A DNA stretch of 31,548 bases from Verrucomicrobiota bacterium. Lineage in GTDB: Bacteria > Verrucomicrobiota > Verrucomicrobiia > Opitutales > Opitutaceae. Location: contig JAFAAS010000009.1 in assembly GCA_023426435.1 (NCBI GenBank), positions 1-31,548 of the forward strand. Reading direction: 5' to 3'. Each line of letters starts with the position of its first letter. Position 1 is the stretch's first letter. The notes below the pieces were generated by a model. It was not told the origin of the DNA. It did no database searches and saw nothing but the letters and a program-made list of their open reading frames with translations. Shown in pieces: positions 15,829-24,835 of the stretch. Made by a program: the position numbers and the translations under genes.

Positions 15829-16719
15829 TCAACGACGGCTGAGCAAATCACGCGCTTCATCCAGCAGGCGTTTTTCGTCCGCGGTGAGCGCGCCGAAGCC
15901 TTCGCTGTTGATCTTGTCGAGGATGCGGTCGATCTCGACGCGAAGGTCTTCACGACGTGTAACATCCACCTGATACACCGGCGGCGGCGCAGATTTCGGC
16001 GTTTTGCGCATCCAGCCGGGCGGCTCGATGTCGCGGCGCGCCGAAGGGAAGCTCCAGTTGGACTCGTGGACGTAGCGGAAGAACAGCCAGCCGGCCAGCA
16101 TGCCTCCGAGGTGAGCGGAGTAGGCGATGGAAGAGCCGAAAGGCGAGACGGCGCCCATGATTTCGTAGAAGAGGAATCCGAGGAGCTCGAAGATCAGCAG
16201 GCCGATCGCGACGTGCTTCGGTTTCAACGTCACGGGCAGGACAAAGAACAGGAGGAACGTCATCGGCCGGTTGGGATACAAGCAGGCGAAGACGACGAGC
16301 AGGCCGAGGACGCCGGCCGAAGCGCCGATCGCGGCGCCGGCTCCATCCCAGTGAGTTGCGACCCAGAGGATGCCGCCGGTGACGACCGCGCCGGAGTAGA
16401 GCCACATCAGACGCCGGGAGCCAAGGACGGGTTGCAACGCGCGGCCGAGAAAGTAGAGACCGAGGAGATTGCCGACGACGTGGAGGAGATTGCCGGTCGA
16501 GTGGAGGAAACTGTAAGTGAAGAGCGTCCAAACCTTGCCGGAGCGGATGCTTTCGGTGGTCAGCATCAGCAGGCGATCGAGGGTTGGGTTGCCGTTGAAG
16601 ACCCGGAGAAACACGTATTGCAGAACGACCGTCGCAACGATGGCTGAGATGAGCCACGTGACGGCGCTGGTTCCATTACGAGGGTAATCGTCCCGCATGT
16701 AGGGCCGGTCGGACAGCAT
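15829..16719 (-). CDS. Rhomboid-family intramembrane serine protease
   Basis: This 296-aa polytopic membrane protein has the rhomboid signatures. HSTGNLLHVVGNLLGLYFLG is the His-Asn segment on TM2. Catalytic Ser134 lies in IGASAGVLGLL (GxSx, with Ala where Gly is usual). Catalytic His203 lies in AYSAHLGGMLAGW. About six hydrophobic helices precede a soluble C-terminal tail with a short helical hairpin (EIDRILDKINSEGFGALTA.., ending LLDEARDLLSRR) seen in many environmental rhomboids. Start options are ATG 16719 and ATG 16698; neither has a Shine-Dalgarno. The substrate is unknown. It is transcribed towards the prc-like gene and divergently from the ferredoxin. Confidence 0.93.
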   Translation of the reverse strand: MLSDRPYMRDDYPRNGTSAVTWLISAIVATVVLQYVFLRVFNGNPTLDRLLMLTTESIRSGKVWTLFTYSFLHSTGNLLHVVGNLLGLYFLGRALQPVLGSRRLMWLYSGAVVTGGILWVATHWDGAGAAIGASAGVLGLLVVFACLYPNRPMTFLLFFVLPVTLKPKHVAIGLLIFELLGFLFYEIMGAVSPFGSSIAYSAHLGGMLAGWLFFRYVHESNWSFPSARRDIEPPGWMRKTPKSAPPPVYQVDVTRREDLRVEIDRILDKINSEGFGALTADEKRLLDEARDLLSRR

Positions 16720-16803
16720 TGGGCGGCAAGCTAGGAATGCGCCCTCGCAAACACAAGCCGTCACCCGTTTTTCACTCGCTTTTCCGAGCGTCGGGCTGCC
16801 CGC

Positions 16804-16832
16804 TTGACACCCTTTTCAATTACTCTTTGTTC
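16804..16832 (+). promoter_or_regulatory. Possible sigma-70 promoter for the ferredoxin gene
   Basis: A perfect TTGACA (16804-16809) lies 32 nt ahead of the ferredoxin ATG. No good -10 hexamer stands at 17 nt: TACTCT is too close and the sequence at 16827 is TTGTTC. The assignment therefore rests on the -35 only. Confidence 0.3.
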
Positions 16833-16841
16833 GCGGAAATC

Positions 16842-17078
16842 ATGGCCAACAAAGCGGACAAGTGGGCGAACAATGCGCCGGGTAAATTCTACGTCGATCA
16901 GCAATGCATCGACTGCGATCTTTGCCGCGAGACGGCGCCGGGGTTCTTCACCCGCCATGATGAAGGAGGCTACTCTTACGTGCATAAGCAGCCGACGACG
17001 GAAGAAGATGTCGCGCTGTGCATGGAAGCGTTGGAAGGTTGCCCGGTTGAGGCGATCGGGCAGGACGGCGAGGAGTAA
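16842..17078 (+). CDS. Small single-cluster ferredoxin
   Basis: This acidic 78-aa cytoplasmic electron carrier has Cys22, Cys25 and Cys28 in QQCIDCDLCRE and Cys67 in GCPVEAIG, enough for one [4Fe-4S] cluster. An extra Cys60 lies seven residues before the last ligand. Single-cluster ferredoxins of this layout are about 60-80 aa. I chose ATG 16842, preceded by GCGGAAA, because the longer frame upstream runs through the TTGACA promoter-like sequence and the divergent rhomboid start. It forms a single-gene unit ending at a strong terminator; its redox partner is not apparent nearby. Confidence 0.93.
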   Translation: MANKADKWANNAPGKFYVDQQCIDCDLCRETAPGFFTRHDEGGYSYVHKQPTTEEDVALCMEALEGCPVEAIGQDGEE

Positions 17079-17109
17079 GTCGTAGTCTCGCAAGCTAGTT
17101 TCACAATAT

Positions 17110-17134
17110 CCCCGGCCGTGCGCCGGGGTTTTTT
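17110..17134 (+). terminator. Intrinsic terminator after ferredoxin
   Basis: The stem CCCCGGC/GCCGGGG with loop cgtgc is followed by six T residues, 31 nt past the ferredoxin stop. Confidence 0.93.
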
Positions 17135-17220
17135 GTGGCCGACGGACTTGGTTAAGGGCCGCGGACGTTTTGACTTAACTGGGTCTTGTTTTCCGCAGGT
17201 GGGCTGATAGCGATCGCGGG

Positions 17221-19047
17221 ATGATTTCGCGATTTCTGCCGCTTGCGGTGGTGAGTTCGATGGTGTGCGCGCAGCCGGCGGAAACGCTTCCGGCCGTGAC
17301 GGTGTATTCGCCGCGGGTCGCGAACCAGGCTCCGGTGGCGACCTTTGCGATGCCGGTGACCTCGCTTCGTTTCGAGCCGCGCGTGGACGTGCAGGCGCGC
17401 AATTTCGCGGAAGGGCAGGCGGACGTCGCGGTGCGGGGAGGGATTTTCGAGAACACGGGATTTTCGATTGGAGCGGTGTCGTTGTTCGATCCGCAGACGG
17501 GACATTATTTTGCGGAGATCCCGGTGGCGCCGCAGATGCTGGGGGCGCCGCGGATCGCAACCGGGTTGGACGTTGCGGTGGGATCGACGAATGCGACCGT
17601 GGGCGCGGTGGCGTATCCTTGGCGCCGGATTGTGAATGCGGGAGCGGCGTCGGTCGGCGCGGGGGAGTTCGGATTGTTTCAAGGCGAGTTTTATCAAGGT
17701 GTCGCGACCGACGCGAGAGCGGGCGGGCGAGCGGTGGCGATGGACGTGGCGTGGGCGCATTCGGAATCGGACGGAGCGGTGCGTTTCGGCGATCACGAAT
17801 TGGATCGCGTGAATGCGCGGCTGCAGTTGAGCGGAGGCGGGGCGCAGACGGATCTGTTTGCGGGTTACCAAACGAAGTTCTTTGGGTGGCCGAATCTTTA
17901 TACGCCGTTCAACTCGAACGAAACGGATGACCTCGAAACGCTTTTCGTGGCGTTGAATCATCGCGTGGAATTCGGCGACGGAGAGTTTTTCGAAGCGGGA
18001 GCTTACTATCGAAGGAATCGGGACAATTATGCCTTCGATCGGTTTGCGCCGGTGGGGCCGGTGCCGCCGTTTCTGCACACGACCTGGGTGCGCGGGGTGG
18101 CGGCGGCGGGGCGGAAAGCGTGGAGTGGAACGGCGTTGAACTACCGCGCGGAGTGGCTGGCGGATCGGATTGAATCGACCTCATTGACTTTCGGGCCGTA
18201 TCGCACGCGTCAGATCGGAAAGCTGGCGTTGGTGCCGGAGAAAACGTGGGCGTTGAACGATGGGGTGGACGTGGTGGTGAAAGCGGGCGCGACTTACGAC
18301 GATACGAATCGCGATCGGAGTCGGGTGTCGCCTGTCGTGGAGATTGCACGCGAGCAGCGCGGGGCGGTGTTGCAGCGGATTTATGCGAGTTATGCGGAGA
18401 GTTCGCAGGTGGCGACTTACACGGCGTTGAAGTCGAGTCCGGCGGCGGGATTGTTTCGCGGAAATCAGAACCTGGATCGCCAAGTGAGTCGGAATCTGGA
18501 GGTGGGCGTGAGCGGAGTTTGGGCGGGGTGGAGTGCGCAGGCGGCGGTATTTCATCGCGAGGACGATGAGTTGGTCGATTGGACCTTTCGTCGCGGGGTG
18601 ACGGCGCGGACAGCGAATCCGGTGGATATTGCGACGAGCGGAGTCGAGTTGGTCGCGCGGCGCTCGTGGCAGCGGATTGACGTGGTGCTCGGTTACACGT
18701 GGCTCGAGAAGGACGAGGACTATGGGACGGCGCTGGTGGACGCGAGTTTCTACGCGATGAACTTTGCGCGGCATCGCGTGACGCTCGCGGTGACGGCGCG
18801 GCTGACGGACGAGTTGGAGTTGCGGATCGATAATGAGGCGAGGTGGCAGGCGCCGAACTTGTTGCGGACGCGGGGCGGAAATGAACCGCTGCTGACGGCG
18901 GTCGGTGTGACGTATCGGCCGAAAGCGTGGCGGCGGGTGTCGCTGACCTTGCAGGCGGATAATTTTTGGGATGCGGAATTTCAGGAAGTCCCGGCAGTGC
19001 CGGCGGCGCCGCGGCAGGTGTCGGGCCTTGTGAGCTACACCTGGTGA
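17221..19047 (+). CDS. TonB-dependent outer-membrane receptor (short, no STN domain)
   Basis: This 608-aa protein has a signal peptide (MISRFLPLAVVSSMVCAQPA). A TonB-box-like stretch (ETLPAVTVYSP) precedes a plug with ADVAVRGGIFENTGFSIG and VGSTNATVGAVAYPW. A long beta-barrel follows and ends in an aromatic residue (VSYTW). Length and lack of an STN domain resemble BtuB-size importers, but I see no cobalamin riboswitch in the 86 bp upstream, so the substrate is unassigned. The barrel contains RIYASYAESSQVATYTAL and FRGNQNLDRQVSRNLEVG, typical of late barrel strands. It is the first gene of a tightly spaced run; the M3 peptidase starts 45 nt later. The start ATG 17221 has only a weak purine run (GCGGG) before it. 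Confidence 0.9.
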   Translation: MISRFLPLAVVSSMVCAQPAETLPAVTVYSPRVANQAPVATFAMPVTSLRFEPRVDVQARNFAEGQADVAVRGGIFENTGFSIGAVSLFDPQTGHYFAEIPVAPQMLGAPRIATGLDVAVGSTNATVGAVAYPWRRIVNAGAASVGAGEFGLFQGEFYQGVATDARAGGRAVAMDVAWAHSESDGAVRFGDHELDRVNARLQLSGGGAQTDLFAGYQTKFFGWPNLYTPFNSNETDDLETLFVALNHRVEFGDGEFFEAGAYYRRNRDNYAFDRFAPVGPVPPFLHTTWVRGVAAAGRKAWSGTALNYRAEWLADRIESTSLTFGPYRTRQIGKLALVPEKTWALNDGVDVVVKAGATYDDTNRDRSRVSPVVEIAREQRGAVLQRIYASYAESSQVATYTALKSSPAAGLFRGNQNLDRQVSRNLEVGVSGVWAGWSAQAAVFHREDDELVDWTFRRGVTARTANPVDIATSGVELVARRSWQRIDVVLGYTWLEKDEDYGTALVDASFYAMNFARHRVTLAVTARLTDELELRIDNEARWQAPNLLRTRGGNEPLLTAVGVTYRPKAWRRVSLTLQADNFWDAEFQEVPAVPAAPRQVSGLVSYTW

Positions 19048-19092
19048 GTTTTGCGGTTTGACAACCGGGCGGGCGGCACGGTGTTTGCGCGG

Positions 19093-21150
19093 ATGGCGCA
19101 GAATCCTTTCCTCGACAGTTCGTTTCACATCCGCTGGTCGGAGCTCGCGTCCGATCGGATCGAACCGGGTATCCAAGAAGCGCTGACACGGGCGCAGGCG
19201 GCGATCGATGCGATTGCGAATCGGGCGGAGGCAGAGGCGAACTTTTCGAATACGTTTTTGGCGCTGGAGCAGGCGACGGAGGAGTTGAATCAGGCGTGGG
19301 GGAAGGTGACGCATCTCCAGTCGGTCGCGGATTCGCCGGAGCTGCGCGCGGCGCATAATGCGATGCTGCCGAAAGTGTCGGCATTTTATGCACGGATTCC
19401 GTTGAATGCGGAATTGTGGCGGCGGTTGAAAGCGGCGGCGGAGACGTCGGACGTGCGCGAACTCGCGGGTGTGAGGCGGCGATTTGTGGACGAGACGATG
19501 GCGGAGTTTCGTCAGGCGGGCGCGGATCTGGCGCCGGAGCAACGGGCGCGCCTGGAAGCGTTGCAGACGGAATTGTCGCAGCTCACGCAGAAGTATTCGG
19601 AGAACGTTTTGGACGCGACGAATGCGTGGCAGTTGGTCGTCGAAGATGAAGCGCGGCTGGCGGGATTGCCGGAGCACGCGAAAGCGGCGGCGCGGCGGAG
19701 TGCGGAATCGAAAGGGTTGAACGGATGGAGGTTCACGCTGCATCAACCCTCGCAGGAGCCCTTCATGGTTTACCTGCACGATGCGGAGTTGCGGCGGGAG
19801 ATGTGGACGGCGGCGGTGGGCGTGGGCGCGAGCGGGGCGCATGACAACACGGCGTTGATTTCGAAAGTGCTGGCGTTGCGGGCGGAGAAAGCGGCGCTGT
19901 TGGGAAAACCGCATTTTGCGGATCTCGTGCTGGAGCGACGCATGGCGAAGGAAGGCGCGCGGGCGCTGGCGTTTTTGGACGATTTGCAGACCCGAGCGGG
20001 CGAGGCGTTTCGGCGGGAGACGCGCGAGCTGGAGGAATTCAAGGCGGCGGAAACCGGGCAGCCGCGGAGGAAATTGGCGCCGTGGGAGCTTGCCTATTGG
20101 TCGGAAAAATTGCGGCGGAGCCGCTATGATTTTGACGAGGAATGGCTGCGGCCGTTTTTCCCGATGGATCGCGTGGTGGCGGGGTTGTTCGAGCTGTGCG
20201 GTCGTGTATTCGGATTACGGATTCAGGAACGCGCGGCGGGCGAAGTAGAAACGTGGCATCCGGAAGTGAAGTTTTACGACGTGCGCGATCGCGATGGGCG
20301 GCAGGTTGGGTCGTTTTATGCGGACTGGCATCCGCGGGAATCGAAGCGCGGCGGAGCGTGGATGAATTATTTGATCACGGGCGGGCCGCGGGAGGATGGA
20401 ACGCGCGCGCCGCATCTGGGGCTGATTTGCGGGAATCTCACGCCGCCCTCGCCGGGCAAGCCGGCGTTGCTGACGCATCGCGAAGTGGAGACGATTTTTC
20501 ACGAGTTCGGGCATCTGCTGCATCACCTGTTGGGCGAGGTCGAGATCAAGTCGTTGAACGGCGTGAATGTGGCGTGGGACTTTGTCGAACTCCCGTCGCA
20601 GATCATGGAGAATTGGTGCTGGGAGCGGGAGAGTTTGGATTTGTTTGCGCGGCATCATGAGACGGGCGCGGCGATCCCGGAGGATTTGTTCGCGAAGATG
20701 ACGGCGGCGCGGACCTTCCGGGCGGCGACGGCGACGATGCGGCAGCTGTCGCTGGCGAAGATGGATTTGTTGATGCACACGCGGACGCCGGAGTTTGCGG
20801 GCGAGGCGGATGTGGAAGCGAAAGTGCGGGCGGCGATCGAGGAGTGTCTCGTGCCGACGGAGCCGCCCGGGCCGACGATCGTGAAGCGGTTCACGCATAT
20901 CTTTGCGGATCCGGTGGGCTATGCGGCGGGGTATTATTCCTACAAATGGGCGGAGGTGCTGGATGCGGATGCGTTCACGCGCTTCAAACGCGAAGGAATT
21001 TTCAATGCGGAGACGGGCGCGGCGTTTGTGCGGCATATTTTGAGTCGGGGAAATTCCGCGGACCCGGCGGAACTGTATCGCGCGTTTATGGGTCGTGATC
21101 CGGAACTTGGCGCGCTTCTGCAGCGGTGCGGTCTGGCGTCGGCCGCTTGA
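19093..21150 (+). CDS. M3-family oligopeptidase (oligopeptidase A-like)
   Basis: This 685-aa cytosolic-type zinc metallopeptidase has HEFGH at residues 470-474, within EVETIFHEFGHLLHHLL. The third zinc ligand is expected about 25 residues on, in VAWDFVELPSQIMENW. The flanking SFYADWHPRESKRGGAW and GYAAGYYSYKWAEVLDAD are diagnostic of the thimet/oligopeptidase A group, whose usual length is about 680 aa. These enzymes degrade short peptides, including cleaved signal peptides. No signal peptide is seen. The chosen start, ATG 19093 (MAQNPFLD), matches where family similarity begins; the upstream frame is unlikely coding. Position between a TonB receptor and tamB suggests co-transcription, though the functional link is unclear. 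Confidence 0.96.
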   Translation: MAQNPFLDSSFHIRWSELASDRIEPGIQEALTRAQAAIDAIANRAEAEANFSNTFLALEQATEELNQAWGKVTHLQSVADSPELRAAHNAMLPKVSAFYARIPLNAELWRRLKAAAETSDVRELAGVRRRFVDETMAEFRQAGADLAPEQRARLEALQTELSQLTQKYSENVLDATNAWQLVVEDEARLAGLPEHAKAAARRSAESKGLNGWRFTLHQPSQEPFMVYLHDAELRREMWTAAVGVGASGAHDNTALISKVLALRAEKAALLGKPHFADLVLERRMAKEGARALAFLDDLQTRAGEAFRRETRELEEFKAAETGQPRRKLAPWELAYWSEKLRRSRYDFDEEWLRPFFPMDRVVAGLFELCGRVFGLRIQERAAGEVETWHPEVKFYDVRDRDGRQVGSFYADWHPRESKRGGAWMNYLITGGPREDGTRAPHLGLICGNLTPPSPGKPALLTHREVETIFHEFGHLLHHLLGEVEIKSLNGVNVAWDFVELPSQIMENWCWERESLDLFARHHETGAAIPEDLFAKMTAARTFRAATATMRQLSLAKMDLLMHTRTPEFAGEADVEAKVRAAIEECLVPTEPPGPTIVKRFTHIFADPVGYAAGYYSYKWAEVLDADAFTRFKREGIFNAETGAAFVRHILSRGNSADPAELYRAFMGRDPELGALLQRCGLASAA

Positions 21151-21190
21151 CGCGTAACGCGGCGCATTGAGTGCGCGTCGTTCACCTCTC

Positions 21191-24100
21191 ATGCGTCGAT
21201 TTGTGATCGTTCTCGTGGCGGGCGCGGCGGTGATGGCTGTCGCGGTGTTGACGCTGCCCTGGTGGCTCGGCGCGGCGGTGTCGACGGTGGGGCCGCGGTT
21301 TGGTCTGAGTTTTGGGGAATACGAACGGATGGGTTATGCGCGATTCGCCGTGCGCGACGTGAAAGTGGAGCGGCCCGGGGTGACGGTGAGCATTTCGGAG
21401 ATCGAGTCGTTTACGCCGGTGGTGTGGTTGTGGCGCAAGGCGACGGGTGGAGACGTGACGGCGAAGGCGGGCGAGTGGAGAACGGAGGTGCGGCGGCGCG
21501 AGCGAGTGGCGGCGCCGGCTCGTCCGCGGGGCTGGGTGCCGCTGCGGGCGCAGTTGATGAAAGTGGCGGATCGTTTAGATCGCTGGGTGCCGACGGCGGA
21601 GGTGGGCCGAGGCGTGGTGACTTGGCCGAACGGAGAGTTGACGATCGATTCGGCGGTGTGGCGGGAAAGGACGCTGAGTTCGCCGGCGGTGAGTTATCGA
21701 AATTGGAGTGCGGGCGTGGTGTTGAGCTTGCCGGAAGACGGAGCGATCACGGCGGCGCTGGAGTCGGTTGAAGACGAGGCGACGGCGCGGTTGAGCAGCG
21801 AAGGTGAAACGGTCGTGGGCGAGGCGAAATGGTGGGGTCAGCCGATTGCGGTCGAGGTGAGATTCGCGGAGCGAGGATGGCGGCCGCTGGAGGCGGGTTT
21901 TGTGGCGGACGCTTGGGAGATTTCCGGGGCGCGAGTGCGGTTGGGCGATCAATATGCGACGATTCGAGGGGAGGCGCGGATCGCGTGGCGGGATGAAAAC
22001 CTGACGGCGAATGTGCAGGCCTCGGGTGTGCCTGTGGAAGGGGCGAAGGCGCCGCCCTTGGAGGTGACGATTCGTGGTCGGGGCGAGAAGGGACGGTTTG
22101 TGGCGGAGACCTTCGATGTGGAACTGCCGGGAATCGCGGCGAGCTTGAGCGAACCGGTGGAGATCGATCGCACCGGACGCGTGCACTCGGAGGCGTCGGA
22201 TTTTCGCTTCGAGGCGGATCTCGAACGACAGACCTGGATCGAGGCGACGGGGCGGTTGGTGGGCGCGGGAACGATTTCGGCGAACGAAGACGGGCGGCCA
22301 TTGATCGCATTCGCGTTGAGCGGGGATGCGCTGGATTTGCTGGAAACGCGGCTCTCGCATTTCAATGCGCGAGGAACGCTGAACTGGCCGGTGTTGCGGA
22401 TTGCGGCGGCGCGGGTGGTGGGCACGGAAGCGGACGAGTTGCACGCGGAAGGAGCGTGGGATTTCCGAGCGCGCGCGGTGGAAGGTTTGCGCGTGCGCGG
22501 CAGCGTGCAGCGCGAGGCGTTTGCGCGATGGCTGCCGGAGAGCCTGGACATGGACGTAGTGCGGGTGGAGGCGATTGCGGACGGACCGCTGGATGCGCTG
22601 AAGCACGAAGGCCAGGTGGAGATTGCGGAAGTGAAAGTGCGCGAGTTTTCGCCGGCGCGGGTGTTGGCGAACTGGCGTGGCGTGGCGGATCGCGTGAACG
22701 AGTTTTCGGCGGCGGCGCGGATCAAAGACGCGACGCTGGTGGCGCGTGGCGCCGGAGATCGAAGCGGCGTGGAGTTGCGGACGATCGAATGGACGCGCGG
22801 GGAAGAGACGGTGTTGGAGCTGACGGAACCGGCGCGGATGGAATGGGGCGGGCGGCGGGCGGGACCGTTGCGGTTGCAGGGGCCGAAGGGCCGGGCGGAG
22901 GTCGCGCTGGCGTGGGGCGAGACGGGCAAGGTGGATCTGACGCTGGCGGGGTTGCGGTCGGAGTGGTTGCGAGATTTCGCGGAGCTGCCGCGCGTGGAAT
23001 GGACGGTGGATGACCTGAGGTTCTGGGGGCAGTGGGATCGAGGACCGTTGAAATATGGCATCGATACGGATGTGACCGTGGTGCTCGATGAGCAGCGCGA
23101 CGCGCATTTCTCGGCGCAGTTCACGGGCGATGCGGACGGGCTGCAACTGGAGTTGCTACGCGTATCGGAAGGCGAAGGCGTGGTGGTGAACGCGTCGGGC
23201 GTTTTGCCGATTGTCGTGCAGCCGTTGGGGCGACCGCTGGTGGCCTTCGATGCGAATGCGCGATTTAGGTTGGATGCGGCGACGTCGCCGAATCCCGCGT
23301 TCTGGGAAAAGTTCACGCAGTTGACGGGGTTGGAGTTGGTGGGCCCCGCGGCGGTGGTTCATTTTGAAGGAACGTGGTCGCACCCGCAGGGCGAGGCGCG
23401 GCTGGAGGCGGAGCGGTTGGAGGCGGTGTCGGGCCGGTTCAAGGATGTGTGGCCGAAGATCGAGGACTTGAATGCGCATCTGACGGGCGATCGCGATGGC
23501 GTGAAGCTGGAGCATTTTTCGCTGGAGGTGAATGGTCAGGCGGTGCGGGCGGAAGGCTGGCTGCCGGTGACGGCGGCGAGCTGGCGCGAATTTTTTCGGG
23601 ATCCGCGGAAAATTGCGCGGCGGGGGGATGTGCGCGTGCAGGTGCCGAACGCGGATCTGGCGGCGGTGGCGCAGCATTTTCCGGGGGTGCTGGCGCCGAA
23701 AGGGCGCGTGCATCTGGATGTGACGCTGAAACCGGATGCGACGGTGAACGGATTCTTGCGTATCAGCGAAGCCACTTCACGGCCGCTCGGACCGTTGGGC
23801 GTGTTGCAGGAAGTGAATGCGGATGTGCGATTCGAAGGACGGACGATGACCCTTGCGGGCGTGACGGCGCGAATGGCGGGGCGGACGGTGACGCTGCAAG
23901 GGACGGCGGAGTTGCCGGACGGGGAGCCGGTGAAGCTGAACCTGACGTTGAAGGGGGAGAATCTGCCCTTCGTGCGGAAGACCGGGCTGCTGTTGCGCGG
24001 CGATTTGGATTTGAAGCTCGTGACGGCGTCGAATGGCACGACGACGATCGGCGGGCGCGTGGGCTTGCGCGACAGTTTGTTTCTGGCGGACGTGCGTTCG

Positions 24101-24835
24101 TTTTTGCCGAGCGGGGCGAAAGGCGGGCCGGCGGCGCGACCCCCGTATTTTTCGGTGGAGGTGGAGCCGGTGAACGCGTGGCGTTTGGACGTGGTGGTGG
24201 AAGGCGACCGGTTCATGCAGTTGCGGACGCCGGTGTTTAACGGGGTGGCGTCGGCGGACTTCAAGTTGACCGGGACGCTGGCGAATCCGCGCGCGAGTGG
24301 AGAAGCGGTGATCGAGGAAGGAAACGTGCGGCTGCCCTTCGCGAGCTTTGCGGTGCGACAAGGTTATGTGCGCGTGAGTGCGGAGCAGCCGGATCCGCAG
24401 ATCTTTGTGACCGGGACGACCCGGCGATATGGATACGACGTGCGCATGGAGTTGTCGGGCGCGGTGAATGCGCCGAACCTGACCTTTTCGTCGAGCCCGC
24501 CGCTGGAGGCGGAGCAGGTGTTGTTGATGGTGATGGCGGGGCAGGCGCCGAACGATGAAATCACAACGACGGGGAGGCAGCGCGCGACGCGATTCGGAGC
24601 GTTCTTTGGACAGAGTTTGCTGGGCACGCTCGGTGGCGATGCGACCGGCGCGGACCGGCTGACGATTTCGAGCGGCGAAGATATTTCGGCGCAGGGACGC
24701 GAGACCTACAACATCGAGTATCGGTTGAATGAGAAATGGGCTTTGACCGGGGAATACGACGAGTTCGACGAGTATTACGGCGGCGTGAAATGGCGCATCT
24801 ACAGCAAAGGAGGGAGCAAAGATGCGAAGGAGTAG
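21191..24835 (+). CDS. tamB: TamB-like translocation and assembly module subunit
   Basis: This protein of about 1214 aa has a single N-terminal TM anchor (RRFVIVLVAGAAVMAVAVLTL). A very long beta-rich periplasmic body with repeated short strands follows. The C-terminal domain is typical of TamB/DUF490: LTFSSSPPLEAEQVLLMVMAG, LTISSGEDISAQGRETYNIE and LNEKWALTGEYDEFDEYYGGVKWR. TamB spans the periplasm as a hydrophobic groove and works with TamA in outer-membrane protein or lipid transport; E. coli TamB is 1259 aa. ATG 21191 begins directly at the anchor. The gene lies 40 nt after the M3 peptidase, and its 3' end overlaps tamA by 14 nt. Confidence 0.92.
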   Translation: MRRFVIVLVAGAAVMAVAVLTLPWWLGAAVSTVGPRFGLSFGEYERMGYARFAVRDVKVERPGVTVSISEIESFTPVVWLWRKATGGDVTAKAGEWRTEVRRRERVAAPARPRGWVPLRAQLMKVADRLDRWVPTAEVGRGVVTWPNGELTIDSAVWRERTLSSPAVSYRNWSAGVVLSLPEDGAITAALESVEDEATARLSSEGETVVGEAKWWGQPIAVEVRFAERGWRPLEAGFVADAWEISGARVRLGDQYATIRGEARIAWRDENLTANVQASGVPVEGAKAPPLEVTIRGRGEKGRFVAETFDVELPGIAASLSEPVEIDRTGRVHSEASDFRFEADLERQTWIEATGRLVGAGTISANEDGRPLIAFALSGDALDLLETRLSHFNARGTLNWPVLRIAAARVVGTEADELHAEGAWDFRARAVEGLRVRGSVQREAFARWLPESLDMDVVRVEAIADGPLDALKHEGQVEIAEVKVREFSPARVLANWRGVADRVNEFSAAARIKDATLVARGAGDRSGVELRTIEWTRGEETVLELTEPARMEWGGRRAGPLRLQGPKGRAEVALAWGETGKVDLTLAGLRSEWLRDFAELPRVEWTVDDLRFWGQWDRGPLKYGIDTDVTVVLDEQRDAHFSAQFTGDADGLQLELLRVSEGEGVVVNASGVLPIVVQPLGRPLVAFDANARFRLDAATSPNPAFWEKFTQLTGLELVGPAAVVHFEGTWSHPQGEARLEAERLEAVSGRFKDVWPKIEDLNAHLTGDRDGVKLEHFSLEVNGQAVRAEGWLPVTAASWREFFRDPRKIARRGDVRVQVPNADLAAVAQHFPGVLAPKGRVHLDVTLKPDATVNGFLRISEATSRPLGPLGVLQEVNADVRFEGRTMTLAGVTARMAGRTVTLQGTAELPDGEPVKLNLTLKGENLPFVRKTGLLLRGDLDLKLVTASNGTTTIGGRVGLRDSLFLADVRSFLPSGAKGGPAARPPYFSVEVEPVNAWRLDVVVEGDRFMQLRTPVFNGVASADFKLTGTLANPRASGEAVIEEGNVRLPFASFAVRQGYVRVSAEQPDPQIFVTGTTRRYGYDVRMELSGAVNAPNLTFSSSPPLEAEQVLLMVMAGQAPNDEITTTGRQRATRFGAFFGQSLLGTLGGDATGADRLTISSGEDISAQGRETYNIEYRLNEKWALTGEYDEFDEYYGGVKWRIYSKGGSKDAKE
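24806..24814 (+). promoter_or_regulatory. Strong Shine-Dalgarno of tamA inside tamB
   Basis: AAAGGAGGG lies 7 nt before the tamA ATG (24822), within the last codons of tamB. It is the best ribosome-binding site in the window and fixes the tamA start. Confidence 0.85.

Noticed and set aside
17135..17220. Cobalamin riboswitch before the BtuB-sized receptor
   Set aside because: The gap is only 86 bp and no B12-box-like sequence is visible.
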